A stretch of DNA of 64,000 nucleotides from Cytobacillus sp. NCCP-133 (GTDB lineage: Bacteria > Bacillota > Bacilli > Bacillales > Cytobacillaceae), in the NCBI RefSeq assembly GCF_026011715.1, contig NZ_BRVM01000003.1, positions 65,297-129,296 of the forward strand, in the 5' to 3' direction. The position numbers were made by a program, and so were the translations under genes. The notes below the pieces were generated by a model. The model was not told the DNA's origin. It worked only from the letters and a program-made list of their open reading frames with translations, and did not search any database. Shown here one piece after another: positions 41,552 through 51,117 of the stretch; the first letter of the stretch is position 1; every line of letters begins with the position of its first letter.

Positions 41552-41791
41552 TTAGAATAACTGATTCGGCTCAAGTTTTCCTTTTTGTATCAGACGGTCG
41601 CGCTTTTTGTCTCTCCACATATCGGTAATCGTTGCAATTATTAATAACAGGGTAAGGATAACGCCTTTTCCCTCTGCCAGCTTAAATACCAAGGCAATAA
41701 GACCTTCTGACATAAAGGTTCCCATTAATGATCCAAGCAACACGATAATCCAGAGAATTAAAACAGCCTCTATAACAGCCAGAGCTCTCAT
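41552..41791 (-). CDS. Small membrane protein, 79 residues
   Basis: Two hydrophobic helices (about 5-28 and 43-57) are followed by a basic cytoplasmic tail (WRDKKRDRLIQKGKLEPNQLF). No family recognised. The start follows GGGAGGTTG. It lies just upstream of the protease gene on the same strand, with its own terminator. Confidence 0.65.
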   Translation of the reverse strand: MRALAVIEAVLILWIIVLLGSLMGTFMSEGLIALVFKLAEGKGVILTLLLIIATITDMWRDKKRDRLIQKGKLEPNQLF

Positions 41792-41805
41792 TTTTCAACC
41801 TCCCA

Positions 41806-42085
41806 TCAGAAAAGCGCAGGCACCCTTGCTCATCGAAGGAGCATGGCGGACTGAGGCCCACAGGAAAAGGAAGGCTTCGTCAGCCTTTACACCGCACGAC
41901 CAAAAGCGGCCGCATTTGGTCGTGCGGTGTGGATCACTCAGACGCCGCCTCAGGACGCAGCGCTCTTAGTCTGAATTCATTCACTTGAAATAAAGGAAAC
42001 ATGAAGAGCGACAGCGATTCGATGTTGACTTATCGCAGACAGATGAGGGATGCATGCCGAGTCGATAGGGTGCCGGAGCTAGACA
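41806..42085. repeat. Dispersed repeat element with a perfect 16-bp hairpin
   Basis: The 280-base block starts AGAAAAGCGCAGG and ends GGAGCTAGACAA, the edges of the REP-like family, and contains GAGGCCCACAGGAAAAGGAAGG. In its middle, 41889-41904 pairs perfectly with 41915-41930 (ACACCGCACGACCAAA) around a 10-base GCGGCCGC-containing loop. No gene is present in this gap. Confidence 0.8.
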
Positions 42086-42164
42086 ATTTTAGTATTTAAA
42101 ATCACTATGCCAATACCCTGTTTGTATGAGATTAAACGAAAATTTGCCAAAACAATAACTGCCA

Positions 42165-42761
42165 TTACTTTCCAAATATTTTATGCCAAATGCTTTTGTT
42201 CTTTTCCGCTTCCACTGTACTTGCCACTTCTTCCACTGATTTCTGCGTTGCCATGAGCTTTTCATAAAGGGAAGTGACTTTTTCGCTCTCTTTTTCATTT
42301 CCTTGTTCGTGTGCTTTTCTCAGCTCTTCAATCGTCTGTTTGAGCTCTTGAACTTCGTAAATCAGCTGTTTGTTCTGCTCTCTGATTTTATTCTGCGATA
42401 GGCGGGATTGTTCATTTTGCTGAACCAAAAAGCTGACTAGCTTCTTCATATCGGTGAGCTCATGGTTCACATTCATCAGTGAGGTGCTGGTGCTCTCTTC
42501 CTCATCATCCACTGTAATAATGACCGGGATTCCGGCTTCCTCAAGCTTAGCTGTTACCTCTTCTTTCTTTAACCCATCTGAATATAACTTTCTGATGAAC
42601 TTTAGCTTTTCAATTTCTGAGGCCTGTATTTTATAACGATTATGCTCTTTCTTAAAATTTATGTATTCTGCATGCTCCTGCAAATAGCGCTTCAAACTAT
42701 TTTCAGGTATGTCCGGAAGTGTTTCTTTGAGCTCCTTCATTGTCAAATACTGATTTGCCAA
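42165..42761 (-). CDS. RacA/MerR-like DNA-binding coiled-coil protein (DUF3967 type)
   Basis: The 198-residue protein has an N-terminal winged-helix-like region (MKELKETLPDIPENSLKRYL…YKIQASEIEKLKFIRKLY) resembling MerR/RacA domains, a central linker, a long coiled coil (about 90-180) and the ending SIWHKIFGK typical of DUF3967 proteins. RacA (ywkC) lies in this chromosome region in B. subtilis, but this protein is only loosely similar, so a chromosome-anchoring role is a guess. The TTG at 42761, 9 bases after AAAGGTG, is preferred; the open frame continues to 43070 but the extra part is not protein-like. The 530-base upstream gap contains the CCAACC motifs and the wecB terminator. Confidence 0.7.
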   Translation of the reverse strand: MANQYLTMKELKETLPDIPENSLKRYLQEHAEYINFKKEHNRYKIQASEIEKLKFIRKLYSDGLKKEEVTAKLEEAGIPVIITVDDEEESTSTSLMNVNHELTDMKKLVSFLVQQNEQSRLSQNKIREQNKQLIYEVQELKQTIEELRKAHEQGNEKESEKVTSLYEKLMATQKSVEEVASTVEAEKNKSIWHKIFGK

Positions 42762-42990
42762 CGTCCTCAGCACCTTTCTTGGTTTCTTGCGGATCCCCAA
42801 AAGCAGCTGATGGGCACTGCCCATGACCAGCCGCCTAACCGCCAACAAAACCGCCACACTTATTTTTGGCCGCCTATTCCCGCCTATTGAGTCACCTGCA
42901 ATCACCTTTACTTCACCCGTGAAACCAATTGCTCTACTATTTAACCGTCCAAAAAATACTGATATATCAACAATTTCTCTAAAAACCATC

Positions 42991-43022
42991 TTCAACCAAC
43001 CAACCACCAACATACTAACCAC
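42991..43022 (+). repeat. CCAACC-rich motif, copy 3 of 4
   Basis: CCACCAACATACTAACCAC (43004-43022) matches 16 of 19 bases of 4223-4241 (CCACCAACATTTCAACCAC). The strongly C/A-biased strand resembles the copies at 29837-29866 and 43151-43178. Confidence 0.5.
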
Positions 43023-43150
43023 TGCTAACAGATGAGATAAACTGCTTCCATTTCTTCTATACCCTATCATAACTTTTCCAGCTCTCCAGGAAAAGAGTCT
43101 TTTAACTTAAAACTCTATTAAATTAATTTAACGTTTTCCGCTGAACGTTC

Positions 43151-43178
43151 AATCACCTAACCACCAACCTATCAACTA
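43151..43178 (+). repeat. CCAACC-rich motif, copy 4 of 4
   Basis: CACCTAACCACCAACCTATCAAC closely matches the copy at about 29838 (CACCCAACAACCAACCTATCAAC), just after ftsZ. Both are intergenic and on the plus strand. Confidence 0.5.
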
Positions 43179-43231
43179 CTCAATTTTTGCTCATCATTTT
43201 CTCCACCCCTCCCCTTTTCTGAGTGAATAAT

Positions 43232-43283
43232 AAAAAAAGCACCTATCAAAAGATGCTTCAGGCAAACATTTTAATAGGTGCAT
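43232..43283 (-). terminator. Terminator of wecB
   Basis: GCACCTAT/ATAGGTGC with an extended inner pairing is followed by seven T on the minus strand. Confidence 0.65.
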
Positions 43284-43288
43284 CCTTA

Positions 43289-44440
43289 TTAATTTTGCGG
43301 TTTGTATCCTTCCGGACGTTCACTTGCCTGTTTGAAATGATAGCGGATCGCTTCACAGATTCGTTTTGATGCATTGCCGTCCCCATATGGGTTTACAGCT
43401 TTGGCCATTTTTTCATAAGCATTCTGGTTCGTCAGAAGCTCTTTTGCCATTTCATAGATTGGCTGTTCTTCAACCCCTGCAAGCTTTAGGGTGCCCGCTT
43501 CAATTCCTTCAGGTCTTTCCGTTGTATCACGCAGTACCAGAACAGGTACACCAAGTGATGGTGCTTCTTCCTGCACTCCGCCCGAGTCTGTCAAAATCAG
43601 ATGGGCTCTGGAAGCAAAGTTATGGAAATCAATGACATCCAGCGGCTCAATTAAATGAATACGGCTGTCATCACCCAGGATTTCAGAAGCGATTTCCCTG
43701 ACTGCCGGGTTAAGGTGTACAGGATAAACAACCTGGATGTCCTTCTGCTCTGCCACAAGCCTCTTAATGGCATTAAACATGTTTCGCATCGGTTCTCCAA
43801 GGTTCTCACGCCGGTGCGCAGTCAGGAGCACGAGGCGGTCGTCGCCGACTTTTTCAAGCACTTCATGGTGATAGGTGTCCTTAACCGTCGTGTTAAGAGC
43901 ATCAATCGCCGTATTCCCTGTAATGAAAATGGCTTCGTTCTTTTTGTTTTCATTCAATAGATTTTCCGCTGATTTCGCTGTTGGCGCAAAATGAAGATCA
44001 GCCATTACCCCTGTCAGCTGGCGATTCATCTCTTCAGGGAATGGAGAATACTTATTCCATGTACGCAATCCTGCTTCAACATGGCCAACCTCAATCTGAT
44101 TGTAGAATGCAGCCAGGCTCGCAATGAAAGTAGTGGTCGTATCACCATGAACAAGCACGATGTCAGGCTTTACTTCCTTCATAATTTTATCAAGACCTTC
44201 GAGGCCGCGTGTTGTAACATCCACCAATGTTTGGCGTTCTTTCATGATATTCAGGTCATAATCCGGCGTGATCTGAAAAATATTTAATACTTGATCCAGC
44301 ATTTCACGGTGCTGTGCCGTTACTGTCACAAGGGACTCAAAATGATCAGGATGCTTTTGCAGTTCAAGGACAAGCGGGGCCATCTTGATGGCTTCCGGCC
44401 TTGTCCCAAAAATGGTCATAACTTTAATCGGACGATTCAT
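43289..44440 (-). CDS. wecB: UDP-N-acetylglucosamine 2-epimerase (non-hydrolysing)
   Basis: The enzyme interconverts UDP-GlcNAc and UDP-ManNAc, the precursor of the teichoic-acid linkage unit and other surface polymers. The 383 residues match the family (B. subtilis MnaA). Signatures are TIFGTRPEAIKMAPLV at the N-terminus, VLVHGDTTT, HVEAGLRT and SDSGGVQEEA…LRDTTERPEGIEAGT. The ATG at 44440 follows AAGGAAGGTG. It lies between upp and the RacA-like gene, where B. subtilis has nothing, so the location is an insertion relative to that genome. Confidence 0.94.
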   Translation of the reverse strand: MNRPIKVMTIFGTRPEAIKMAPLVLELQKHPDHFESLVTVTAQHREMLDQVLNIFQITPDYDLNIMKERQTLVDVTTRGLEGLDKIMKEVKPDIVLVHGDTTTTFIASLAAFYNQIEVGHVEAGLRTWNKYSPFPEEMNRQLTGVMADLHFAPTAKSAENLLNENKKNEAIFITGNTAIDALNTTVKDTYHHEVLEKVGDDRLVLLTAHRRENLGEPMRNMFNAIKRLVAEQKDIQVVYPVHLNPAVREIASEILGDDSRIHLIEPLDVIDFHNFASRAHLILTDSGGVQEEAPSLGVPVLVLRDTTERPEGIEAGTLKLAGVEEQPIYEMAKELLTNQNAYEKMAKAVNPYGDGNASKRICEAIRYHFKQASERPEGYKPQN

Positions 44441-44498
44441 TCGAAGCACCTTCCTTTTTAAAAGATATCAGCTCTTTTTGTCCGTACCTGGCTGCTCA

Positions 44499-45128
44499 TT
44501 ACTTTGTTCCGAATAAACGGTCGCCTGCATCTCCAAGCCCTGGAACAATGTAGCCCTTTTCGTTCAATTTTTCATCTAATGCAGCAATATAGATGTCTAC
44601 GTCAGGGTGTGCTTCTTTTACTGCCTCTACCCCTTCTGGAGCTGCAATTAAGCACATGAATTTAATGTTTCGGCCGCCGCGTTTTTTAAGAGAGTGGATG
44701 GCTTCTACTGCAGAGCCTCCAGTAGCAAGCATAGGGTCCACTACGATGAAATCTCTTTCTTCCACGTCGCTTGGAAGCTTCACATAGTATTCAACCGGCT
44801 GCAATGTCTCCGGATCACGGTATAGGCCGATGTGTCCTACCTTGGCAGCTGGGATCAGCTTCAAAATTCCGTCAACCATCCCAATCCCCGCACGCAGGAT
44901 TGGGATGATCCCTAATTTTTTCCCGGATAAAACGCTGGATTTCATCGTACTAACAGGCGTTTCAATTTCTACCTCTGCCAAAGGCATATCGCGAGTGATT
45001 TCAAATGCCATCAGTGTTGCCACTTCATCTACAAGCTCGCGGAATTCCTTTGTTCCTGTTTTTTTTTCACGAATGTATGTAAGCTTATGCTGAATTAATG
45101 GATGGTCAAAAACGTAAACCTTTGCCAT
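44499..45128 (-). CDS. upp: Uracil phosphoribosyltransferase
   Basis: A salvage enzyme that makes UMP from uracil and PRPP. It has 209 residues, with the PRPP-binding loop [18 protein letters not shown] near residue 127 and a C-terminal [14 protein letters not shown] uracil-binding segment. It lies between glyA and the atp region as in B. subtilis. Confidence 0.97.
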   Translation of the reverse strand: MAKVYVFDHPLIQHKLTYIREKKTGTKEFRELVDEVATLMAFEITRDMPLAEVEIETPVSTMKSSVLSGKKLGIIPILRAGIGMVDGILKLIPAAKVGHIGLYRDPETLQPVEYYVKLPSDVEERDFIVVDPMLATGGSAVEAIHSLKKRGGRNIKFMCLIAAPEGVEAVKEAHPDVDIYIAALDEKLNEKGYIVPGLGDAGDRLFGTK

Positions 45129-45179
45129 AAGTATCTCTCCTTTTCAATATGCAGAATGAGTCGAACCACACTTCGTCTA

Positions 45180-45208
45180 ATTTTACAGAAAAACAATTCC
45201 AACGGCAA
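45180..45208 (-). promoter_or_regulatory. Candidate sigma-A promoter of upp
   Basis: TTGCCG (45203-45208), 17 bases, then TAAAAT (45180-45185) on the minus strand, about 50 bases upstream of the upp start. Confidence 0.5.
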
Positions 45209-45273
45209 CTATGATTCGCTTTTGTAAAAGAAAAGTCATTTCTTTAAGATTCCCTATTTTTATTTTCCACATG

Positions 45274-45302
45274 CAAAAACCGGTCCCGCATAGAGACCGG
45301 CG
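45274..45302 (-). terminator. Terminator of glyA
   Basis: CCGGTC/GACCGG stem followed by TTTTTG on the minus strand, overlapping the end of glyA. Confidence 0.7.
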
Positions 45303-45308
45303 TATAAA

Positions 45309-46550
45309 TTATCTTTCAGGATATAAAGTGAAGTTTCCAGTTAAAGTTTCAACACGCTGTGCTGCTTCTTTGAGCTTTCCTTCATCTTCATGATTTTTCA
45401 ATGTAAAGGCAATGATGGATGCGATTTCTTCCATCTCTTTTTCACCGAAGCCGCGGGATGTTACAGCCGCTGTACCGATGCGGACGCCGCTTGTTACAAA
45501 AGGACTTTCAGGATCGTAAGGAATGGTATTTTTGTTGACCGTAATGCCAACCTCATCAAGCACCTTTTCTGCAACCTTTCCTGTTAAGCCAAGGGAGCGA
45601 AGATCAACTAATAACAAGTGGTTGTCTGTCCCGCCGGAAACAAGGTCAATTCCTTCAGCCTGCAATGCTTCAGCCAGCTTTTTGGCATTCGAAATGATGT
45701 TTCCTGCATAAGTTTTGAAATCTTCCTGAAGCGCTTCTCCGAAGGCAACAGCTTTTGCAGCAATAACATGCATTAATGGACCGCCCTGGATGCCAGGGAA
45801 AATGGACTTATCAATCTTCTTTGCATACTCTTCTTTGCAAAGAATCATGCCGCCGCGCGGTCCGCGTAATGTCTTGTGAGTAGTAGTTGTCACAAAGTCT
45901 GCGAACGGGACTGGATTCTGATGAAGACCAGCAGCTACAAGGCCTGCAATATGGGCCATATCAACCATCAGCATCGCGCCAACTTCATCCGCAATTTCAC
46001 GGAAACGTTTGAAATCAATTTCACGCGGATAAGCACTTGCACCCGCTACAATTAATTTTGGCTTAGACGTGCGGGCTTTTTCAAGCACATCCTCATAATT
46101 GATGCGTTGTGTTTCCTGATCCACGCCATACTCTACGAAATTATACTGTACACCGCTGAAGTTAACAGGACTTCCATGTGTCAAATGTCCCCCATGGGAA
46201 AGATTCATCCCAAGCACGGTGTCACCCTGCTCTAAAACAGTGAAATAAACGGCCATGTTCGCCTGTGCGCCTGAATGCGGCTGAACGTTCACATGCTCAG
46301 CTCCGAAAATTTGCTTCGCGCGGTCGCGGGCCAAATCTTCCACTACATCCACATGCTCACATCCGCCATAATAGCGTCGGCCAGGATAGCCTTCAGCATA
46401 TTTATTCGTTAAAACCGAACCTTGTGCTTCCATAACCGCTTCACTGACAAAGTTTTCAGAAGCGATTAATTCAATCTTTGATCTCTGGCGTCCCAACTCT
46501 TCTTGAATCGACTTGAAAACCTGCTCGTCCTGCTGTGCTAAATGCTTCAT
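45309..46550 (-). CDS. glyA: Serine hydroxymethyltransferase
   Basis: A PLP enzyme converting serine and tetrahydrofolate to glycine and methylene-THF, the main one-carbon source. The 413 residues carry the PLP-lysine motif [18 protein letters not shown] (here [17 protein letters not shown]) and the N-terminal [17 protein letters not shown] segment. The order ywlG–glyA–upp is conserved in Bacillus. Confidence 0.97.
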   Translation of the reverse strand: MKHLAQQDEQVFKSIQEELGRQRSKIELIASENFVSEAVMEAQGSVLTNKYAEGYPGRRYYGGCEHVDVVEDLARDRAKQIFGAEHVNVQPHSGAQANMAVYFTVLEQGDTVLGMNLSHGGHLTHGSPVNFSGVQYNFVEYGVDQETQRINYEDVLEKARTSKPKLIVAGASAYPREIDFKRFREIADEVGAMLMVDMAHIAGLVAAGLHQNPVPFADFVTTTTHKTLRGPRGGMILCKEEYAKKIDKSIFPGIQGGPLMHVIAAKAVAFGEALQEDFKTYAGNIISNAKKLAEALQAEGIDLVSGGTDNHLLLVDLRSLGLTGKVAEKVLDEVGITVNKNTIPYDPESPFVTSGVRIGTAAVTSRGFGEKEMEEIASIIAFTLKNHEDEGKLKEAAQRVETLTGNFTLYPER

Positions 46551-46781
46551 AAGAATCCTCCCTTTTCCTCAACACACTTTTTAATAGGCAAGAGATTTCA
46601 TTTCTGGAACTGAACACTCTTCACACTCCAGACCCTATTTGACCCTGGCCATTTCTATGTATCGTTCTTTTGTGAAAATTCTTTTTTATTTTAGCATGTT
46701 TTTTGAAAAAGTGACAGGTGCCTATACCTCTTTCTCCAATTGGTATAGGTGCCTGGCAGCAGCAATCCCAAAAACGGAAAG

Positions 46782-46911
46782 GAAGCGCCTTGAACAGCCC
46801 TGACAGGCATAAGCCGATTTCTGTAAGAAGGCGTATTTCCTACTGGCAGGGATCGGCTTATGACATCGAGGGGGTAGGCGCCTGGAGCTAGACAGTCCTC
46901 TAAGTTCAAAG
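46782..46911. repeat. Dispersed REP-like element, glyA upstream
   Basis: Runs from GAAGCGCCTTGAACAGCCC to AAGTTCAAA and includes GACAGGCATAAGCCGA, TCTGTAAGAAGG and GGCGCCTGGAGCTAGACAG. A neighbouring hairpin at 46713-46756 (GGTGCCTATACC…GGTATAGGTGCC) precedes it. The rest of the glyA-ywlG gap shows no gene. Confidence 0.75.
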
Positions 46912-46931
46912 GAATATAAATTCTGATAATA

Positions 46932-46964
46932 TAAAAAAGTCCCTTCACGTGAAGGGACTTTTTT
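46932..46964. terminator. Terminator of ywlG
   Basis: A perfect AAAAAAGTCCCTTC/GAAGGGACTTTTTT hairpin with a 4-base loop, directly at the ywlG stop; strong in both directions. Confidence 0.9.
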
Positions 46965-47535
46965 AACAGGATTCATTTTCCGGTTTTCGTTCATAGATGG
47001 CCCTGGCTCCGCCAATTAGTTTCGGCCTTGTTTTGGCCATGGTGACGTGGGCATTGCCGACTGATTTTTGTGAAGTGCGAATCGGAACCGCTACATGCTT
47101 CAAGTGCATGCCGATGAGCGTGTCTCCGATATCGATGCCGGCATCTGCCTTGATAAACTCAACCATAACCGGATCGCGGAAGTGCTCATATGCATATGAT
47201 GCCATCGCGCCGCCGGCCGTGCGGTGTGGAATGACAGTAACCTCATCCAGATTCTTCGCAGTTGCTGTTTCCCGTTCCACTACCAGTGCGCGGTTCAAAT
47301 GTTCACAGCATTGGAAAGCAAGGGAAACACCCGTACCTTTACGCAGCTTGTCCAGCTGCTCAAAAATCAGTTCAGCCACTTGCTCCGTGCCGGCTGTACC
47401 AATCCGTTTGCCCGCCACTTCACTGGTGCTGCAGCCCACTACAAGAATTTGGCGCTCATTTAAAGGGACTTGTTCACTAAATTCCTGAATGATGTTATTC
47501 AGCTCTTCCTTCCATTGATCAATCAAAGAGCTCAC
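46963..47535 (-). CDS. ywlG: YwlG, UPF0340 family protein
   Basis: The 190-residue cytoplasmic protein belongs to the YwlG/UPF0340 family (TIGR01440-like) of unknown function; conserved stretches include [20 protein letters not shown] and [17 protein letters not shown]. It lies between rpiB and glyA, as in B. subtilis, and is probably co-transcribed with rpiB (30-base gap). Confidence 0.88.
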   Translation of the reverse strand: MSSLIDQWKEELNNIIQEFSEQVPLNERQILVVGCSTSEVAGKRIGTAGTEQVAELIFEQLDKLRKGTGVSLAFQCCEHLNRALVVERETATAKNLDEVTVIPHRTAGGAMASYAYEHFRDPVMVEFIKADAGIDIGDTLIGMHLKHVAVPIRTSQKSVGNAHVTMAKTRPKLIGGARAIYERKPENESC

Positions 47536-47564
47536 CCTTTCGGAAGCTTTAATTAGTTTAACGC

Positions 47565-48005
47565 TTATTTCGTTTCGTATGCCGTAATCTTTCCTACACG
47601 ATTTGCATGTCGGCCGCCTTCAAACTCAGTTGAAAGCCAGACTTTTGCTATTTCCCGGGCCAAACCAGGGCCAATAACGCGTTCTCCCATGGCCAGGATA
47701 TTGCTGTCATTATGCTCACGAGTCGCTTTTGCACTGAACACATCATGAACAAGCGCACAGCGGATCCCTTTTACTTTATTGGCCGAAATGCTCATGCCAA
47801 TGCCTGTTCCGCAGATCAAAATGCCTTTGTCAAATTCTCCATTAGCCACTTTTTCAGCTACCGGCAGTGCATAATCCGGGTAATCTACAGACGTTTCGCA
47901 CTCACAGCCAAAATCTTCGTATTCAATCCCCATTTCATCCATCAAAACTTTGATTTCTTCGCGGAGGTTAAGTCCGCCGTGGTCTGATGCAATTGCAATT
48001 TTCAT
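47565..48005 (-). CDS. rpiB: Ribose-5-phosphate isomerase B
   Basis: The enzyme interconverts ribulose 5-phosphate and ribose 5-phosphate. The 146 residues include the N-terminal [16 protein letters not shown] with the substrate-binding Asp-His and the loop [20 protein letters not shown] with the catalytic Cys. The homologous locus is B. subtilis ywlF. Confidence 0.94.
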   Translation of the reverse strand: MKIAIASDHGGLNLREEIKVLMDEMGIEYEDFGCECETSVDYPDYALPVAEKVANGEFDKGILICGTGIGMSISANKVKGIRCALVHDVFSAKATREHNDSNILAMGERVIGPGLAREIAKVWLSTEFEGGRHANRVGKITAYETK

Positions 48006-48125
48006 CTGAAACCCTCCTGTTTGAAAAAGCGCGCATTATAGTAAAATCCTTCTCTTATTTTGACATAAAAGCAGGAAATTATAAAGAAAGGGAACCTTGA
48101 ATTCGCCGGTTTCTTTTACGATGGA

Positions 48126-49421
48126 TCAAAGTTTGAATTTAGTGATGGTGCCATTTAATTTTTCTGCCTGCTCTTTCAGTTCGAATGCCAGCTTTTCTAC
48201 ATTCGCAATAACATCCGTTTGATGCCGGGTCGCCGTTGCAACCTCCTGGGCACCAGCCGACGTTTCTTCTGCGATTGCTGCGACCTCCTGCGATTGTGTT
48301 GAAGTATGCTGGATTCCCTCCATCTGGTTGTCAACCAAGCCGGAAATAGCCGAGACAGAAGAGGCCATTTGATTAACTGTTTTTGCCATCTCCTCAATCG
48401 CTTCATTCGTTTGCGTTCCTTTTTTCACTTCATTGTTGGCCGTTTCTACTTGAAGTGAAATTTGCTTCACAACATTGCGGACTTCTTCCTGAATGTTTTT
48501 AATCAATTCGGAAATTCCCTGAACTGCCTGAGCACTTTCATCAGCCAGCTTTCGCACTTCTTCTGCAACAACAGCAAACCCTCTTCCATGGTCGCCTGCA
48601 CGGGCAGCTTCTATCGATGCATTTAAAGCAAGCAGATTTGTCTGTGCCGCGATATCGCCGACCAATTGAATGATCTGCTCCACTTTCACTGCATTTTCTT
48701 CAAGCCTCTTAACAGTCTGAAGGGATTCCTCATTATCATGCGCCAGTTTATCAATTCCCGAAATGAGTGAATGGATCACCTTTGTTGAATCCATTAAATC
48801 TTGAACCATTTCCTCGGAAACTTTTTCAGAAGCTTTCGCTTTATTCTGCACCTCTTCAGCAATGCGGCTCACATCCTCCATCGATTCTGCGGTAGATTGG
48901 ATGGAAACGGCAGAGTTGTCCGCTCCCAGTGAAATCTCGCTAATGGTTCTCGCAATGGAGTCAGCCTGTTCGGCAGCAGCGGAGGATTCCGTCGAAATGG
49001 CTATTACTTTCTCATTTGTTTCTTTAAAATTTTCATCTATCTTTTGGACCATTTCTCTTAAACTTGAAAGCATGTGGTTAAACGCAATGCCAAGCGAGCG
49101 GATTTCATCATCCGATTTGGAGAGTTCGGCATCTTCACGGATATCCCCCTGGGCAGCCATTAAAGCTGTTTTTTCAAGCCTCTTCAAAGGCTTGATGATA
49201 AACCCAGCTGCAAAAAATGCCAGAATTCCTGACCAGATAACCCCCATACTCAGCGTTAAGCCACTAAAAACGATCTCTCCAAATGGAAGTGAATCCTCGA
49301 TGTTAGGAAACAAAACATATAGAAAAATGGCGCTTGTTGTGTATGTAATAATGGCTAAGGACGTGATAAATAAAACCAGCTTTTTCCTCAAGCCAAACCC
49401 ATAACTCTTTTTCTCCCCCAT
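48126..49421 (-). CDS. Methyl-accepting chemotaxis-type protein lacking a sensor domain
   Basis: The 431-residue protein has two N-terminal membrane segments (about 13-35 and 42-75) joined by a very short outside loop, then a HAMP domain (about 75-128) and the methyl-accepting signalling domain with its hairpin tip [20 protein letters not shown]. The missing extracellular ligand domain implies that it senses membrane state, cytoplasmic signals or partners. It sits 15 bases after ywlE, between ywlE and rpiB; it looks like an insertion into the ywl cluster. Confidence 0.92.
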   Translation of the reverse strand: MGEKKSYGFGLRKKLVLFITSLAIITYTTSAIFLYVLFPNIEDSLPFGEIVFSGLTLSMGVIWSGILAFFAAGFIIKPLKRLEKTALMAAQGDIREDAELSKSDDEIRSLGIAFNHMLSSLREMVQKIDENFKETNEKVIAISTESSAAAEQADSIARTISEISLGADNSAVSIQSTAESMEDVSRIAEEVQNKAKASEKVSEEMVQDLMDSTKVIHSLISGIDKLAHDNEESLQTVKRLEENAVKVEQIIQLVGDIAAQTNLLALNASIEAARAGDHGRGFAVVAEEVRKLADESAQAVQGISELIKNIQEEVRNVVKQISLQVETANNEVKKGTQTNEAIEEMAKTVNQMASSVSAISGLVDNQMEGIQHTSTQSQEVAAIAEETSAGAQEVATATRHQTDVIANVEKLAFELKEQAEKLNGTITKFKL

Positions 49422-49436
49422 TACTGTGCCCCCTGA

Positions 49437-49886
49437 TTATTTTTTATCTGTTTTTAAACGGTCCAAAATCTGATCGATGGTTTCTGTCATATCTGTGCAG
49501 GTATTTCTGTAAATCTCAACCGGCCCTCCATATGGATCGATAATATCACCTGTTCCTGTCCGGCCTGCAAATTCTTTAAGGGTGTACGTTTTCTCTTCTG
49601 CTGCAGGAAACATAGCCAGAACTGTATTTTTATGTCCAGCTGTCATGGTTAAAATATATGTCGCCCACTTCACTAAACATTCTGTTATCCCGGAAGACTT
49701 ATGATCGAGGGGAATTCCCTGCTCTTCCAATACCTTTTTTGTGTTCACAGAAGCATCACTGCCATCAGCTGCAAACACGCCAGCAGATTTCACTTCGACT
49801 CCCGGCAAAGCCTTGCTTTTTAAGATAGCCTCCGCCATCGGACTTCTGCACGTATTTCCTGTACAAACAAACAACACATTTGTCAC
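49437..49886 (-). CDS. ywlE: Protein-arginine phosphatase YwlE (low-molecular-weight PTP family)
   Basis: YwlE removes phosphate from arginine residues, reversing McsB in the ClpCP degradation pathway. The 149 residues have the CX5R loop VCTGNTCRSPMAEAI near the N-terminus and the C-terminal IIDPYGGPVEIYRN general-acid Asp region. The Thr in CTGNTCRS is the residue known to favour phosphoarginine. Confidence 0.93.
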   Translation of the reverse strand: MTNVLFVCTGNTCRSPMAEAILKSKALPGVEVKSAGVFAADGSDASVNTKKVLEEQGIPLDHKSSGITECLVKWATYILTMTAGHKNTVLAMFPAAEEKTYTLKEFAGRTGTGDIIDPYGGPVEIYRNTCTDMTETIDQILDRLKTDKK

Positions 49887-50001
49887 AGATTGGCCCTCCT
49901 TATTTATATCGGTTTCAAACCGCTAATCTTTATTAAAATGAACAATCCGCATGTTTCTTACATTATAAGGCAAATTCCCCATTTAACCTATCATCTCAGG
50001 G

Positions 50002-50034
50002 CAAAAAAAGAATAAGGGTGTCTGTCACCCTTTA
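50002..50034 (-). terminator. Terminator of mntP
   Basis: AAGGGTG/CACCCTT stem followed by TTATTCTTTTTTT on the minus strand, upstream of ywlE. Confidence 0.75.
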
Positions 50035-50117
50035 CATTTATCACAAAATATGAACCTATAAACCCGCTTAAGGCCGACCTCTCTTGCACTCGACAAAATC
50101 CGGGCGGTGCCTGGCAC

Positions 50118-50669
50118 CTATAAGAATAAAAGTTTGACACCAAAGGCAAGCAGAATAGCGCCGCCAAGGGCTTCACTATAGGAGCCCAGCCAGCCCTGCA
50201 CCTTTCTTCCGGTAAGGAGGCCCAGCCATGTTAAGATGGTTGCTCCGATACCGAAGAAGGTCAGTACTGCGACTGTTTGGGCACCGTAGATGCCTAGGCT
50301 GAGCCCAACGGAAAAGCTATCAAGGCTCACACTCAAGGCAAACAGCAGCAGTCCAATTCCGACTGGCGTGATTAAACGATCTTCATCTTCCCTGAAGCTT
50401 GACCAAATCATCTGCACACCTAATATAAGAAGCAGTCCTCCGCCAACATAGCCGGCGATGGCTCCAAATGTATTTGAAAGGAATCTGCCCGCAGCCATTC
50501 CAAGCAAGGGCATCCACACATGGAAAAGACCGATTGTCATTCCAATTTTAAAAATTTGCCTCAAGCCGAGTCTGTACATCCCCATGCCCAGGCCGACCGA
50601 AAAGGCATCCATCCCCAACGCGAATGCCATTAAAGCCAGTGTCAATATTTCCCCGATCATCGCTGACAT
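50118..50669 (-). CDS. mntP: Manganese efflux pump MntP
   Basis: The 183-residue membrane protein has six helices in two repeats, with the conserved acidic motifs [14 protein letters not shown] and [14 protein letters not shown]. It exports Mn2+ (locus ywlD in B. subtilis). A palindrome GGTGCCTGGCACC lies at its 3' end. Confidence 0.93.
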   Translation of the reverse strand: MSAMIGEILTLALMAFALGMDAFSVGLGMGMYRLGLRQIFKIGMTIGLFHVWMPLLGMAAGRFLSNTFGAIAGYVGGGLLLILGVQMIWSSFREDEDRLITPVGIGLLLFALSVSLDSFSVGLSLGIYGAQTVAVLTFFGIGATILTWLGLLTGRKVQGWLGSYSEALGGAILLAFGVKLLFL

Positions 50670-50880
50670 TTTTACGCCCCCTTGGACTTGCTAATTCAGC
50701 ATATGCACGTCCAAAGAGTTTTAGAATGGCATTGTATTTTTTAGGAAAACTCTGGATCTGGGTACTTTTTCACTAGTTGAAGCTCCAGATGAAAACATTG
50801 CGCTGCTTATTTTAATCGCTTTTTAGCCATTCCTATAACTATATTGAGGTGTTCTCTGAAAATTCTGCAGGCGTCCTTCT

Positions 50881-51045
50881 TATTTGATATCACTTTTTAA
50901 AGTTGAATACTCATCTTTCCCTTATATGCGTCACTTTTGAAATATATCGCACGACTTTGCGATTTTATGTGCCACTTTCATTTATTTATCGTTTAACTTT
51001 TCGAACTTATGCGCCACTTTCCGAACTTATGCCAAGCTTCCCAGT
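50881..51045 (+). repeat. Array D: longest degenerate 20-21-bp repeat array
   Basis: About eight units are anchored on TATG/TATC words at 50925, 50945, 50966, 50987, 51008 and 51028 (spacing 20, 21, 21, 21, 20), with two weaker units at about 50883 and 50904. The best copies read CTTATGCGCCACTTTCCG and TTTATGTGCCACTTTCA. It is located between the ywlC terminator and mntP; the rest of the gap has no gene. Confidence 0.85.
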
Positions 51046-51073
51046 CTGAAAGGATCTGCCGCGCCGTTTTAAC

Positions 51074-51108
51074 GCAAAAAAGCCGGCCTCATGCGAAACG
51101 GCTTTTTT
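51074..51108 (-). terminator. Terminator of ywlC
   Basis: AAAAAAGCCG/CGGCTTTTTT hairpin 10 bases past the ywlC stop. Confidence 0.85.
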
Positions 51109-51117
51109 CCTCTTGTA

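Noticed and set aside
42762-43070. N-terminal extension of the RacA-like protein
   Set aside because: The composition is not protein-like and the region contains CCAACC motifs; TTG at 42761 has a ribosome site.
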